This document shows positions 1 to 8,496 of a stretch of DNA of 32,286 nucleotides, piece by piece. Position 1 is the first letter of the stretch, and every line of letters starts with the position of its first letter. Below the pieces are notes generated by a model that did no database searches, was not told the origin of the DNA, and saw only the letters and a program-made list of their open reading frames with translations. Made by a program: the position numbers and the translations under genes. The DNA lies in assembly GCA_903906515.1 (NCBI GenBank), contig CAIVKO010000162.1:1-32286 (forward strand), read 5' to 3'. This stretch comes from Akkermansiaceae bacterium (GTDB lineage Bacteria > Verrucomicrobiota > Verrucomicrobiia > Verrucomicrobiales > Akkermansiaceae).

Positions 1-13
1 CGGTATTTCAGTC

Positions 14-1771
14 ATGTGGAAATCCCTGACTGTCTGGCTTTCGGTGGCGTGTCTTGCTCACGCCTCTCTCTCGGATATACCGCATCCGAGAGTGTGGTTG
101 CCGACATCCGCCGAGCCGGCACTGCGCGAAACCCTCCGCAAGGATCCGCTTGCGGCGCAACTCCACCAATCCATCCTCGCCGAGGCCGGCCGGATCCTCA
201 ATGCAAGGACCTGCCGTTATGAAATTCCCGATGGCAAGCGCCTGTTAGCCGAGTCCCGCCTGGCGCTCCACAACATCACCCAGTGCGCCTGGGCTTGGCG
301 GATCGAAGGTGGTGAACCCTACCGGCTCCGGGTGATCGCCGAGATGGAAGCTGCATGTGCGCTCAAGAATTGGAATACCAGCCATTACCTCGATACAGCC
401 GAGATGGCAGCCGCCGTCGCCATCGGTTACGATTGGCTCTACCCCACACTCACAGCGGCACAGCGGACGATGTGTGAGCGCGCCATCATCGACAAAGCAC
501 TCAAACCCAGCAAGGACGCCTACGGCGGCAAACCCCAGTGGTGGGCGAATAAGCCCCGCAACAATTGGTCGCAAGTCTGCGGATCCGGTGTCTCACTGGC
601 CGCCGCCGCCGTCGCCGGCCATGACGAGGGTCTTTCCGAAAACCTCTTTGCCGCCGGACTCTCACTTGTAAATCGCTGTGATGCATTCTACCAACCGGAT
701 GGTATGTATCCTGAAGGGCCTGGTTACTGGCACTACGGCACCGATTATCACACCATGCTACTCGCCGCCTGCCAACCTTTGGGCGTTAAAGTCGAGGAAG
801 CGCCCATCCTGCGCCAAGCCGGTGCTGCGATCATGCACCTTACCAGCCCCACGCGCCTCAACTTCAATTTCGCCGATGCCAATGCCCACGTCGAATCCCC
901 CAGCCCTGCCCAATGTTGGATCGCCTCTCATTTTGGCGACAAGGTGCAGGCCCGCCATGTCCGCAATCTGTTTGCCCGATCCCTTGCCGAGTCCAAGGGT
1001 GGTTCGCGGGGCGAGCGCGTTTCTGTGCTTTCCCTTCTTTGGTTGCCCGCCGATCCCGGGGAAGTGTCGCTCCCGAATGCCGCCGCGTTTCATGGAGAGC
1101 AATCGGTGGCAATTTTCCGGAATTCTTGGGACCCCAAAGCCGCTTGGTTTGCCATCAAAGGTGGGACTGCGGCCGCCAGTCACGGCCACATGGATGTCGG
1201 ATCTTTCGTCTATGACATCCATGGCGAGCGTTGGATTTACGATCTCGGATCGGATAATTACAATATGCCCGGATATTTTGGCAAAAACCGTTGGGATTAC
1301 TATCGCATGCAGAACCGCTCTCACAACACGCTGGAAATCAACGGTAGTCTGCAAACCAAGGACGCAAAACCCTGTCCGCTCCTTTCCTCCTGCCTCACCG
1401 GGCCAACACCCGGCGCGTCGTTCGATCTCAGTGGCGCTTATCATGGAGTCGCCTCCAAGGTGGTTCGCTCATCTACGTTCGATGCCACCACTGGAGTCGT
1501 GCGCCTCAACGATGAAATCAACGCCCCTGCCGGTCCGGTCGTCTGGCGCGCCTTCACCGATGCCCAAACCGAGATCCGTGGAAACGATGTGATCCTGACC
1601 AAAAAAAACCACAGCATCACGCTGCGCCGGATTTCCAATACCGGCACCTGGTCCATCACCGACGCGAAATCACCCACCGCTGCCGAGAACCAGAACAAGG
1701 GTTTCAGGTCCATCGCCCTTACCGTGCCCAAGGCGGATGCGGTCTCTATTGGAGTCGAAATCCAACCTTGA
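14..1771 (+). CDS. Exported heparinase II/III-family polysaccharide lyase
   Basis: The 585-residue protein starts with a signal peptide (hydrophobic run about residues 4-18, cleavage near AHA-S). An alpha-helical toroid-like region (about 40-330) contains NNW near 185 and a Tyr/His-rich YPEGPGYWHYGTDYHT stretch near 235, where alginate lyases and heparinases of this fold carry catalytic Tyr/His. A beta-rich second half begins with SHGHMDVGSF near 395, the usual heparinase II/III C-terminal domain motif, followed by RSHNTLEING. In this family the enzyme cleaves uronic-acid-containing glycans by beta-elimination; the substrate cannot be read from sequence. Only 13 bases precede the ATG, so the promoter lies outside the window. 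The next gene follows 49 bases downstream on the same strand and may be co-transcribed. Assignment to the fold is secure; assignment to heparin, alginate or another uronan is not. Confidence 0.85.
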   Translation: MWKSLTVWLSVACLAHASLSDIPHPRVWLPTSAEPALRETLRKDPLAAQLHQSILAEAGRILNARTCRYEIPDGKRLLAESRLALHNITQCAWAWRIEGGEPYRLRVIAEMEAACALKNWNTSHYLDTAEMAAAVAIGYDWLYPTLTAAQRTMCERAIIDKALKPSKDAYGGKPQWWANKPRNNWSQVCGSGVSLAAAAVAGHDEGLSENLFAAGLSLVNRCDAFYQPDGMYPEGPGYWHYGTDYHTMLLAACQPLGVKVEEAPILRQAGAAIMHLTSPTRLNFNFADANAHVESPSPAQCWIASHFGDKVQARHVRNLFARSLAESKGGSRGERVSVLSLLWLPADPGEVSLPNAAAFHGEQSVAIFRNSWDPKAAWFAIKGGTAAASHGHMDVGSFVYDIHGERWIYDLGSDNYNMPGYFGKNRWDYYRMQNRSHNTLEINGSLQTKDAKPCPLLSSCLTGPTPGASFDLSGAYHGVASKVVRSSTFDATTGVVRLNDEINAPAGPVVWRAFTDAQTEIRGNDVILTKKNHSITLRRISNTGTWSITDAKSPTAAENQNKGFRSIALTVPKADAVSIGVEIQP

Positions 1772-1820
1772 TTCCGCATAGTTGTTATGGCAATGGTATT
1801 TGGCAATCGGTTGCACCTGC

Positions 1821-2993
1821 ATGAGAAAATCGAAACCATTCCGGAGCCTCCTTGCCTCATGCGTGGCATTTGTGCTGACGGTCGCCTTGGTTCCCTGTGA
1901 GGTCCGGGCTGCGGGCGTGGCGATTTTGAAGGAACAGACGTTCCATCGCGACAGCACGGCGAAGCCGGTGGCCTACCGGCAGATCATCTACTCCAGTGGC
2001 CCCTATTTGCGGATCATCAGCGGCAACCGCAATATCGACGTCCTGAAATCCAAATTGGTGAATTATATCGAAGTTCCGGACCAGATGCCGGCGACGATCA
2101 TGGAGGAGAAAGACCTTGCGGATTTACGCGAGTCGCTGGCGGAAATGAGGAAATTCTCAAAACGCTATCCGCTGAGCGCCCCGTATTTGGAGTCGCGCAT
2201 CGCGGTGCTGTCCGGCCATATTGCCTGCTTTGATGCCGGCGAATTGCGCTTCGAGGGTGATTGGGTGACTCGCGTTGAACTCGCCAAAGTTCTTGAAATC
2301 CGGAAAAACGAAGCGGAGATGCAGAGGCAACATGAGATCGAGCAACTCGTTTTCGATGAGGCCCAGAAGGTTAAGGGACTGGTACTGGTGCACGGCAATT
2401 GGGTGACCGAGGAGCAAGCCCGGAAACGCCCGCCAACAGAGCATACCGAATTAAGCAACGCTCTCTGGCCGCTCCTGAGCTACGACATCGAGGGCGCCCG
2501 TATCGCCCTGGAGCACCTCGCAATTCTCGCCTCCCGCCAAAACGGAGCCATGAAAGTCCGGACGGAACGCCTCCATAAGGTCATTAAGAACCTCTTTCTC
2601 GCCGAGCTCCAGCTATCCAAACAAATTGTTGCATCCAACGCGGCCGCCGTAAAGGCCACCGAACACGAGCGACGCGCAACACAATGGCTCAAACCGAATG
2701 CTTTCGGCACCATCCAGAAGGATGCCGCGCGTGACTCCCAGAACAGGGCGGCGGCACTCCGGAACCAGGCCGATCAGCAGCTTGCAGCCTGCCGCGCGGA
2801 GTTGCTGAACCAACTGCACGAGGCGGATATCGTCACCGAGGATTTCCTCAATATCCGAGAACACCGTGTGGCGCTGATGCTCGGAGAAACCGTTAGAATC
2901 ATCTCCTCCCGGAACATCACCGCCGGAGAATTCCGTTCCTCATTCCCTGACGAATCACTGGCCGCCATTCGCAATAGCATCACTCCGCCGTAG
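1821..2993 (+). CDS. Exported coiled-coil protein of unknown function with two GxWVT motifs
   Basis: I do not recognise this 390-residue protein. The ATG at 1821 is preferred over one 39 bases upstream because it places a clear signal peptide (basic MRKSK, then a hydrophobic stretch ending near RAAG, about residue 32) at the N-terminus. After a short beta-type region it becomes strongly helical and charged. Two short motifs recur, GDWVT at about 146-150 and GNWVT at about 192-196, each followed within a few residues by an acidic or polar helix start. This pattern occurs as repeats in exported planctomycete and verrucomicrobial proteins of unknown role (a recollection, not a search). The helical part from about 220 to 350 resembles a long coiled coil. 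There is no enzyme motif. It follows the heparinase-like gene by 49 bases. Confidence 0.7.
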   Translation: MRKSKPFRSLLASCVAFVLTVALVPCEVRAAGVAILKEQTFHRDSTAKPVAYRQIIYSSGPYLRIISGNRNIDVLKSKLVNYIEVPDQMPATIMEEKDLADLRESLAEMRKFSKRYPLSAPYLESRIAVLSGHIACFDAGELRFEGDWVTRVELAKVLEIRKNEAEMQRQHEIEQLVFDEAQKVKGLVLVHGNWVTEEQARKRPPTEHTELSNALWPLLSYDIEGARIALEHLAILASRQNGAMKVRTERLHKVIKNLFLAELQLSKQIVASNAAAVKATEHERRATQWLKPNAFGTIQKDAARDSQNRAAALRNQADQQLAACRAELLNQLHEADIVTEDFLNIREHRVALMLGETVRIISSRNITAGEFRSSFPDESLAAIRNSITPP

Positions 2994-3451
2994 TATCAAT
3001 TCGTGAAGTGGAGCCTTCGATTGTTGATCTCTTTCGGATACGCAACAATATTTCGTCGGTGTCATCCAATGGATCAGCATTACAGCACTTTGAGAAATAT
3101 CGTAGCCACTATGATGGCATCGTGGCGGCGGTTTATAACCGCCAAGCCTCTTTTTTAGGTATTGGGTGTGGCGGTTGAAAATTGCCTTCGGCCAACCGGC
3201 ATGCGCTTCGCGATTTGCCTGTGTAGCTAACGCTACCTGCTGGTTTGCCGCAACATTTGCGGCCACACGATTTCAGGATTTGGCAGGTATTTTGCGGGTT
3301 GCGGTGTGGCGATCCGGTGACTGTGGTGGTCGTGTTTCCGATAGCAGGTAATCTCCAGGCTCCGAGGTGTTCTGGGAACCTGCACAATTTCCTTTTTTAG
3401 AGGCGCCGGACAGGATGCCCGGGCCATCTGGCGAGGGAATGATCGGGGAGC
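2994..3451. other. Hairpin-rich intergenic region without a supported gene
   Basis: This 458-base gap lies between two convergent genes. Open frames on both strands are short, rich in Cys, Arg, Pro and His, and lack start context, so I call none. It contains several short self-complementary segments: a GGCGGTT/AACCGCC terminator-like stem (3127-3143), GTAGC/GCTAC around a TAAC loop (3222-3235), and GCCGCAA/TTGCGGC around CAT (3247-3263). The phrases AGGTATT and GTGTGGCG occur near 3156-3176 and again near 3286-3311, suggesting a decayed repeat or a structured element. Nothing here matches an RNA family that I know. Confidence 0.5.
3127..3156 (+). terminator. Rho-independent terminator
   Basis: A perfect 7-bp stem, GGCGGTT with AACCGCC around a TAT loop, is followed after seven bases by six T residues (3151-3156). 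It lies 134 bases beyond the stop of the unknown exported protein and would end transcription of the heparinase/unknown pair. There is no U-run on the opposite strand, so it would act on the plus strand only. Confidence 0.6.
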
Positions 3452-5383
3452 TTATTTCACCGGTGTCAGGGTGAAATCCCTGATCGACAATCCTTTGAGT
3501 GGATCGACGCGCGAGAAGCGGAGGATATTCTGGCCCTTGACCAGTGAGACTTCCACGGGCGGGGTCTTATCCCACATGCCGACGGTGAATGGCACTGCGA
3601 TATCGATCGGCTCCTTGGCATCGTTGGCCGCAACGAACAGGTGCTGCTCGGCGCTGGTCGTCACGACCCGTGCGCTGAGTGCGTATTTTCCAGCCGTCGG
3701 CACATCGATGGTGTATTCGAAATTCTCGGGGGCTCCGTTCCGGTTGTAATGCAACTGCATTCCACCCAATGAGCTCTTCATGAAAATGAGCTTCTCCGTG
3801 GTTGCAGTGGGTTTGCTGCAGGCCACGGCCGGAATCGTGATCACTCCGTCCTTGCCGACGACGATTTTCTTGTCCGCTTCGGATAGAGTCACGGTCTCAA
3901 CGACATCCTTTTCCTTGGATTCATTGGCCTCGCCGATGTCGGTGCCGACGGCTGCCAGTGCCACCGCCTTGGACTCTTCGATGATTTTCCGCTGCTGATA
4001 GAGCGCCACGCCAGTCCAGAAGCCGGTCGCCTCGTCATTGAAACCGAAGGTTGCAGTTTCGCCAACGACCGCGCCCGCCCACTTGGCACGGAGCACCTGC
4101 GGGAATGATTTTTCAACCCTTCTTGCCTGTGTGTAAGCCAGGAAATCCGTGTCTTCACCAAGCGTGGTCCATCCCCATCCCCAGCCTGCGCCGAGATTGA
4201 TCACCCAGCCATCGGGCGTCCAGTGGACCAAGGTGGCATGACCCTTCTGGGGACGAGCCAAGGTGGGCAAGCCGAAGCTGCGAAGAATGAACCGACCAAA
4301 GAACGCGCGTCTGCCGCACACGCCACCATTCATGATGATATTCTGATAGTTCTGCAGCGTCGGCATATCGTTCTTCTGATCCTGCGATCCGTATTTGACC
4401 TCGGTCTTGACGGCCTTCACATAACGCCAGCGATAGTCCGATGTGGAAATCTCGTCAGGCCGGTAGTTCCGGAGCATCGTGCGGCCCCAGGCCAGAATAT
4501 CATCGGGCTCATCGCCATTGGCGACCCAGCGGTAGTCCCAGGCCGTTAGATTCTTGAAACCGGGATCCAGTTCGCCATCGAGGAATGCCTTCTCGAAATG
4601 AAGATAGCGTTTGACCGGATCCACTGTGGCGGGCGCATTGGTCGCTGCTGCAGGGTTCACCTGCGCAATCGGCACCGCATGCTCCAGACTGATGCCAAGC
4701 GCCAATCGTTGCAGGTTGCCGTCCTTGGCTTTCGCGCTCGCCTTCTGAATATCGGTGTAGATCTTCATGGCCCGGCCATATTGACCATCCTTCGCGCCAT
4801 CAGCGATGACCATTTGCTTCATCAGATCCGCGTCTGAAAGCAGTTTTTCGACCAGAGCTTCCTGCTCCGATCCCTGTTGGGCGAACTCGGGCAGCGCTTG
4901 TGAAGCACCTTCGGAAAGAACGATGAATTTGATCAGTTGTGCGTCGAGCTTGTCGTTCGTTAGAAACTTCTCCAATTCCACGAGCACGGCCTTGACCGGA
5001 CCCTTGGCGTTTTTTTGTGACTGATCGAGGGCCTCTTTGGCGGTAAGGTGGGCTTTTTCGGAGGCCTCCTTGTCCTTGCTCTTGGCACCGGCCCGCATCG
5101 CGTTCAATTCGGCAGCCGTCGTGCTGGCTTCTTCCTGATAAGCTTTGAGGAAAGCGGCCTTTGGTGCTTCGGCGACTTTCGGCAACGTTTTTTCAAGCTC
5201 AGCCTGCAGGGTTTTGAGTTCTGCCGAGTATCGGGCTTGCAGCTTTTGGCCGGTGGCATTCAATTCAAGCTGCGGCACATCCGGCCGCTTGTCGGGTTTT
5301 TTTGTGGCTGCCCACGCGCCGGGTGCTCCGATCACCATGGCCATCAGCGCCGCACAAGTCCCTGTTATCTTGATTGTTTTCAT
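3452..5383 (-). CDS. Exported transglutaminase-like protein with C-terminal CBM-like domain
   Basis: This encodes 643 residues from the ATG at 5383; that start gives a signal peptide (MKTIKITGTCA...GAWA), whereas in-frame ATGs further upstream do not. Residues about 35-210 are Lys/Glu/Ala-rich and predicted helical. A transglutaminase/papain-like core follows: GGVCGRRAFFGRF places a Cys at about 356, GHATLVHW a His at about 382, and GWVINLGAG an Asn at about 396 where the fold usually has Asp. The apparent triad is therefore Cys-His-Asn. The C-terminal ~120 residues look like a carbohydrate-binding beta-sandwich of the CBM6/35 type (FEYTIDVPTAGKYALSARV ... GQNILRFSRV ... LSIRDFTL). The protein may act on protein or peptidoglycan amides at a glycan surface, but the reaction is not known. 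The serpin gene lies 156 bases upstream. Confidence 0.75.
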   Translation of the reverse strand: MKTIKITGTCAALMAMVIGAPGAWAATKKPDKRPDVPQLELNATGQKLQARYSAELKTLQAELEKTLPKVAEAPKAAFLKAYQEEASTTAAELNAMRAGAKSKDKEASEKAHLTAKEALDQSQKNAKGPVKAVLVELEKFLTNDKLDAQLIKFIVLSEGASQALPEFAQQGSEQEALVEKLLSDADLMKQMVIADGAKDGQYGRAMKIYTDIQKASAKAKDGNLQRLALGISLEHAVPIAQVNPAAATNAPATVDPVKRYLHFEKAFLDGELDPGFKNLTAWDYRWVANGDEPDDILAWGRTMLRNYRPDEISTSDYRWRYVKAVKTEVKYGSQDQKNDMPTLQNYQNIIMNGGVCGRRAFFGRFILRSFGLPTLARPQKGHATLVHWTPDGWVINLGAGWGWGWTTLGEDTDFLAYTQARRVEKSFPQVLRAKWAGAVVGETATFGFNDEATGFWTGVALYQQRKIIEESKAVALAAVGTDIGEANESKEKDVVETVTLSEADKKIVVGKDGVITIPAVACSKPTATTEKLIFMKSSLGGMQLHYNRNGAPENFEYTIDVPTAGKYALSARVVTTSAEQHLFVAANDAKEPIDIAVPFTVGMWDKTPPVEVSLVKGQNILRFSRVDPLKGLSIRDFTLTPVK

Positions 5384-5458
5384 AATTTCATGTCCGTTCC
5401 TTGGTTGTTTGATCGAAGACTTTCGAGTTCGGTCGAGCTGCAACATTTTTAGAAGCGA

Positions 5459-5470
5459 AGGACCGGTCCT
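5459..5470. promoter_or_regulatory. 12-bp perfect palindrome upstream of the transglutaminase-like gene
   Basis: AGGACCGGTCCT is self-complementary over all 12 bases. It lies about 75 bases upstream of the ATG at 5383, in the gap that should hold that gene's promoter. It could be an operator, but a single short palindrome is weak evidence. Confidence 0.2.
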
Positions 5471-5539
5471 GCTGCTACACCGGAAAGAGCTCGTGTCTTT
5501 CAAAATGTTTTCATCACCGCAAATGATCATCGGTCGGCT

Positions 5540-6754
5540 TTACTGGTGGTCCTCCCCAGCGACCGGCGCGGGCTCGGTCATGCGCCCGATGAAGAGACAG
5601 GCACCGGTCGGGATGTGCTGAATCGCGAAAATAAAGGGATGATCACAGCGGACGACAACGTGCGGAATCTCGTGCGGGACACCATTTTTCGGCCGCATGA
5701 TGATGGCGGTGGATGCCGCGGCCTTGGTGCCGTTCTCGTCCAACTCGATGAAAGTGCGGTGGAATATTTCATCGATCATCAGATCATTCCCGCTGCCTGG
5801 TTTCGAGATGCCTGTGAGATCGGCGCCCGCGCCGAATGCGGCTTTCATGCCGAGCTTCTGCAATGCGCCTTTCATAGCTATGGAAGGTGGTTCTATTTTC
5901 ATGCGAGGCAGCGTCAAACGGACTTCGGCTGTGGGCATCTTGGCGCACTCCGCGAGAAGCTCTGGCGTAAGCGCGGCTTCGACTTTTGCGAGACCTTTCA
6001 CGTCGTCTGGCAGGATGACGAGGAACTGAAGCTGTGCACCGGCATACGGCAGGGTGGCGATCTGGAATCCGTCCTTGCGCGCGTAGCGCTGGCGATGTTG
6101 CTTGAACATGAGGGGCACGTTCTTATTGCTTCCATCCGACAGCACGAATGGCGCGGTCTGCGTCAGTTCCTTCGTGAATAGCTCGTCCCATGGCATGTCG
6201 AAATAGAGGGCGTTGACAATCACGAGCTTCGTGAGCGGATCCAATGCCTCTTCAGGAATCACGGACGGAATCTTCTTTTCCGTCTGAGCGCTGACCCAGT
6301 CGTTGATCGTTTTCGTGGCGGCGGTCAGGTTCGAGAAATCCTGAATCCGGGGTTCGGCCCCGTAGGAATTTCTCGTAAGCTCTAACCATTCTGAATTCAA
6401 TGGCAAAATCCCCGCGATGAAGAGACGGTTCGCTGAATGCAAAGGCTTAATCCCATCGACTTCGGAAACGAGTGCGTCACCTGCTTCGCGAAGGCGCTTG
6501 AACCCTTCGTGCAAAGCCGTTGCATCCTCACCATAACCGAGCGCGGCCTTCATCTCCTCGCGCGTTTTCCCGTTCGCCCCGGCATAGACCATTGCGAGCG
6601 ACTGCTGGAGGGACCATGGTGAAATGAGCGAGTTGCCCTCGGTCTGCCGCAGCAAGCCGAGGCCGAGCTGGTTGACTGCTTTGCCAGCCACATCATCCGC
6701 GGCCGATGCGATGAAAGGAAAAAGCGAGAATGAGAGAATGATGCGGAGAACCAT
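5540..6754 (-). CDS. Secreted serpin (serine/cysteine protease inhibitor)
   Basis: This is a full-length serpin of 404 residues from the ATG at 6754, with a signal peptide (MVLRIILSFSLFPFIASA). Family landmarks are in order: NSLISPWSLQQSLAMVYAGA near the N-terminus, LVIVNALYFDMPWDELF in the middle, and FIELDENGTKAAASTAIIM as the hinge of the reactive-centre loop (E at about 340, G at 342, T at 343). It ends with DHPFIFAIQHIPTGACLFIGRM. The small-residue hinge (AAAST) is intact, so the protein should be inhibitory. Counting 17 residues from the hinge Glu puts P1 at Lys356, with Arg at P3, which favours a trypsin-like target; the loop is about six residues longer than in alpha-1-antitrypsin, so P1 is uncertain. 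Serpins trap proteases by loop insertion. It sits 107 bases downstream of the glycosidase and sulfatase run, on the same strand. Confidence 0.93.
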   Translation of the reverse strand: MVLRIILSFSLFPFIASAADDVAGKAVNQLGLGLLRQTEGNSLISPWSLQQSLAMVYAGANGKTREEMKAALGYGEDATALHEGFKRLREAGDALVSEVDGIKPLHSANRLFIAGILPLNSEWLELTRNSYGAEPRIQDFSNLTAATKTINDWVSAQTEKKIPSVIPEEALDPLTKLVIVNALYFDMPWDELFTKELTQTAPFVLSDGSNKNVPLMFKQHRQRYARKDGFQIATLPYAGAQLQFLVILPDDVKGLAKVEAALTPELLAECAKMPTAEVRLTLPRMKIEPPSIAMKGALQKLGMKAAFGAGADLTGISKPGSGNDLMIDEIFHRTFIELDENGTKAAASTAIIMRPKNGVPHEIPHVVVRCDHPFIFAIQHIPTGACLFIGRMTEPAPVAGEDHQ

Positions 6755-6861
6755 GGTGGATGAGTGGCTTGGAAAGGTAAGTATCATTCACATGTGAGTA
6801 TGAAATGCGGTCAAGGCTTTTTCATTTGAGTGACTTCTGAATCATCTGAGGTGACGAGCCA

Positions 6862-8496
6862 CTATGGTTTTCTCCGCGCGATGCGAATTTCCTCGCCCTG
6901 CGTTGGCAGGAGAACCGGAGTTTGATGATCGCACGTCACTTTCCCCGGTCCTGTTGGTTCCGAAATTACCTTGATGCGGATACTCTCAACGTCAGCCCGA
7001 ATGCTGTAGATACCGCCGCGATAATTAACGTGTCGGACTTCCAACCACGGCAAGGCTTGCGGCAGACGCGGATTAACAACCAGCGCATCGGGGCTGGCAT
7101 CCAAACCCATGAAACCCAAGGCTATGGTGGCAGGAACCAATCCTGATTCAGGAAATTCGCCAATGATGCCCCATTTCCAAGCGGCTCCTTTGTTGTTATT
7201 CGGATCGCGTTTCAATTGATCCATGCGGAATTCCTTCAAAATCCCTTCAAACCTCTGCCAAGCATTATCCGGCCCGAATGTCCGCAGGCGTGACATCATA
7301 TCATAGTGCGAAACATAGAAAATCGCACCGCCGTTCTCCACGTGTTCTCCGTAACTGGCATTTTTATCGACAGTGATCTTGTTGCCGAGATGCCACCACC
7401 AGTATTTTCCGTCAACCTTGATGCTTTCTACGGCACGCGTCGTAGAAACAGGCGCCCAACCGAGGGCATATATCTCAGCGCCGGACGCGCCAGTCATCCG
7501 CTTTCCGATCTCCTGCTTGTCATCTGCAATGATGCGTTTCCCATCAAGCCATTCAAAGATCCGGGCGGCTTGTTGCTCCGAAGCCAGGCCGTAGGTGATC
7601 GCTTCCAGATTCAGATAGGTGAAGCCGAAGTCCCACGACCGTCCAGTTCGATCAACACAGCCGATGAACCGTCCCTGTCGGGCGTCCCAGAAAGTCTTGT
7701 TGTAGGCTTCTTTAACGCGTTCGGACAATACCATGAGCTCAGCTGCCCGCGGGTGATTGTTCAGACTGGCTTCCAGATCCGCCATGGCCAGGAGCGAGGC
7801 GTAGAAGTAGATATTGAGATAGGCGGATTTGTAACCAAAACGAAAATTGTCCCAGTAATCACTCGGCAGGCCATCTACCGTGCCATCGCATGCCGGATCG
7901 CTAACAATGGCCAGCCCGGATTGTCCTTGGAGCGTCTTCAACTGATAGTCCATGGCAGCTCGCAGTTTCTGCAAAACCGTGCGCCCATTGGACACATCGC
8001 TCTGATTTGGACGATCAGATGCAGCGGTCGTTGCATCCACCTCCTTGAGAAACTCCGCCCCGCCCTGCCAGCAATAGTAGCGCCATGCTGCCAGGATATA
8101 CTTGGCATTGTTTTCGTTGTGCCGCACATGATGGGTTGGCCAACCTTCTTCCGATCCCCAGGTCCATATATACCCGTCCTTCGCCTGCGGCCAGTTAACC
8201 AGAAAGCGGTGCAGTTGTTCCCGATACTCAGGTGTGTCAGACCAGCAATGTTTGCGCGCCATCCATTCATACCATCCCGGTTCATTCCCAAACGGGGTCA
8301 GCCTGACATTCTCCCCCCTTCCGAAGGTCGCCCACATCAGATTCATCTGGTGAGTAACATCGTCATCCGCCCCTGACATGAACATGTCCCGTGGGTCAAT
8401 CGACGGCGTTGCCTCAGCGGAGCTCCCTCCGGCGACGGCATGGCCAGCAACTCCCAATGCGAACGAGACCATAGCGATAAGGGGTAACATCATCAT
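6862..8496 (-). CDS. Exported six-hairpin (alpha/alpha toroid) glycoside hydrolase
   Basis: This 544-residue protein begins with a signal peptide (MMMLPLIAMVSFALGVAGHAVAG). Residues about 40-450 have the Trp-rich helical pattern of six-hairpin glycosidases, with WGSEEGWPTHHVRHNENNA near 115 and YGEHVENGGAIFYVSHYD near 395. The last ~90 residues contain DALVVNPRLPQALPWLEV and HVNYRGG, typical of the small beta-domain that closes rhamnosidase-like and GH63-like toroid enzymes. The exact GH family cannot be fixed by eye. The stop codon of the upstream rhamnosidase gene (TAA) directly abuts this ATG, so the two are almost certainly translated from one message and may act on the same glycan. The gene starts with ATGATGATG, so the exact first residue is ambiguous. 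Confidence 0.75.
   Translation of the reverse strand: MMMLPLIAMVSFALGVAGHAVAGGSSAEATPSIDPRDMFMSGADDDVTHQMNLMWATFGRGENVRLTPFGNEPGWYEWMARKHCWSDTPEYREQLHRFLVNWPQAKDGYIWTWGSEEGWPTHHVRHNENNAKYILAAWRYYCWQGGAEFLKEVDATTAASDRPNQSDVSNGRTVLQKLRAAMDYQLKTLQGQSGLAIVSDPACDGTVDGLPSDYWDNFRFGYKSAYLNIYFYASLLAMADLEASLNNHPRAAELMVLSERVKEAYNKTFWDARQGRFIGCVDRTGRSWDFGFTYLNLEAITYGLASEQQAARIFEWLDGKRIIADDKQEIGKRMTGASGAEIYALGWAPVSTTRAVESIKVDGKYWWWHLGNKITVDKNASYGEHVENGGAIFYVSHYDMMSRLRTFGPDNAWQRFEGILKEFRMDQLKRDPNNNKGAAWKWGIIGEFPESGLVPATIALGFMGLDASPDALVVNPRLPQALPWLEVRHVNYRGGIYSIRADVESIRIKVISEPTGPGKVTCDHQTPVLLPTQGEEIRIARRKP

Noticed and set aside
3133-3387. An 84-codon open frame on the minus strand in the 2994-3451 gap
   Set aside because: Its product is rich in Cys, Arg, Pro and His, has no hydrophobic or domain pattern, and lies across the hairpins and the terminator.
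6788-6797. TCACATGTGA palindrome upstream of the serpin gene as a CRP-type site
   Set aside because: Only ten bases, half-sites overlap rather than being spaced six apart, and no supporting promoter boxes are seen.
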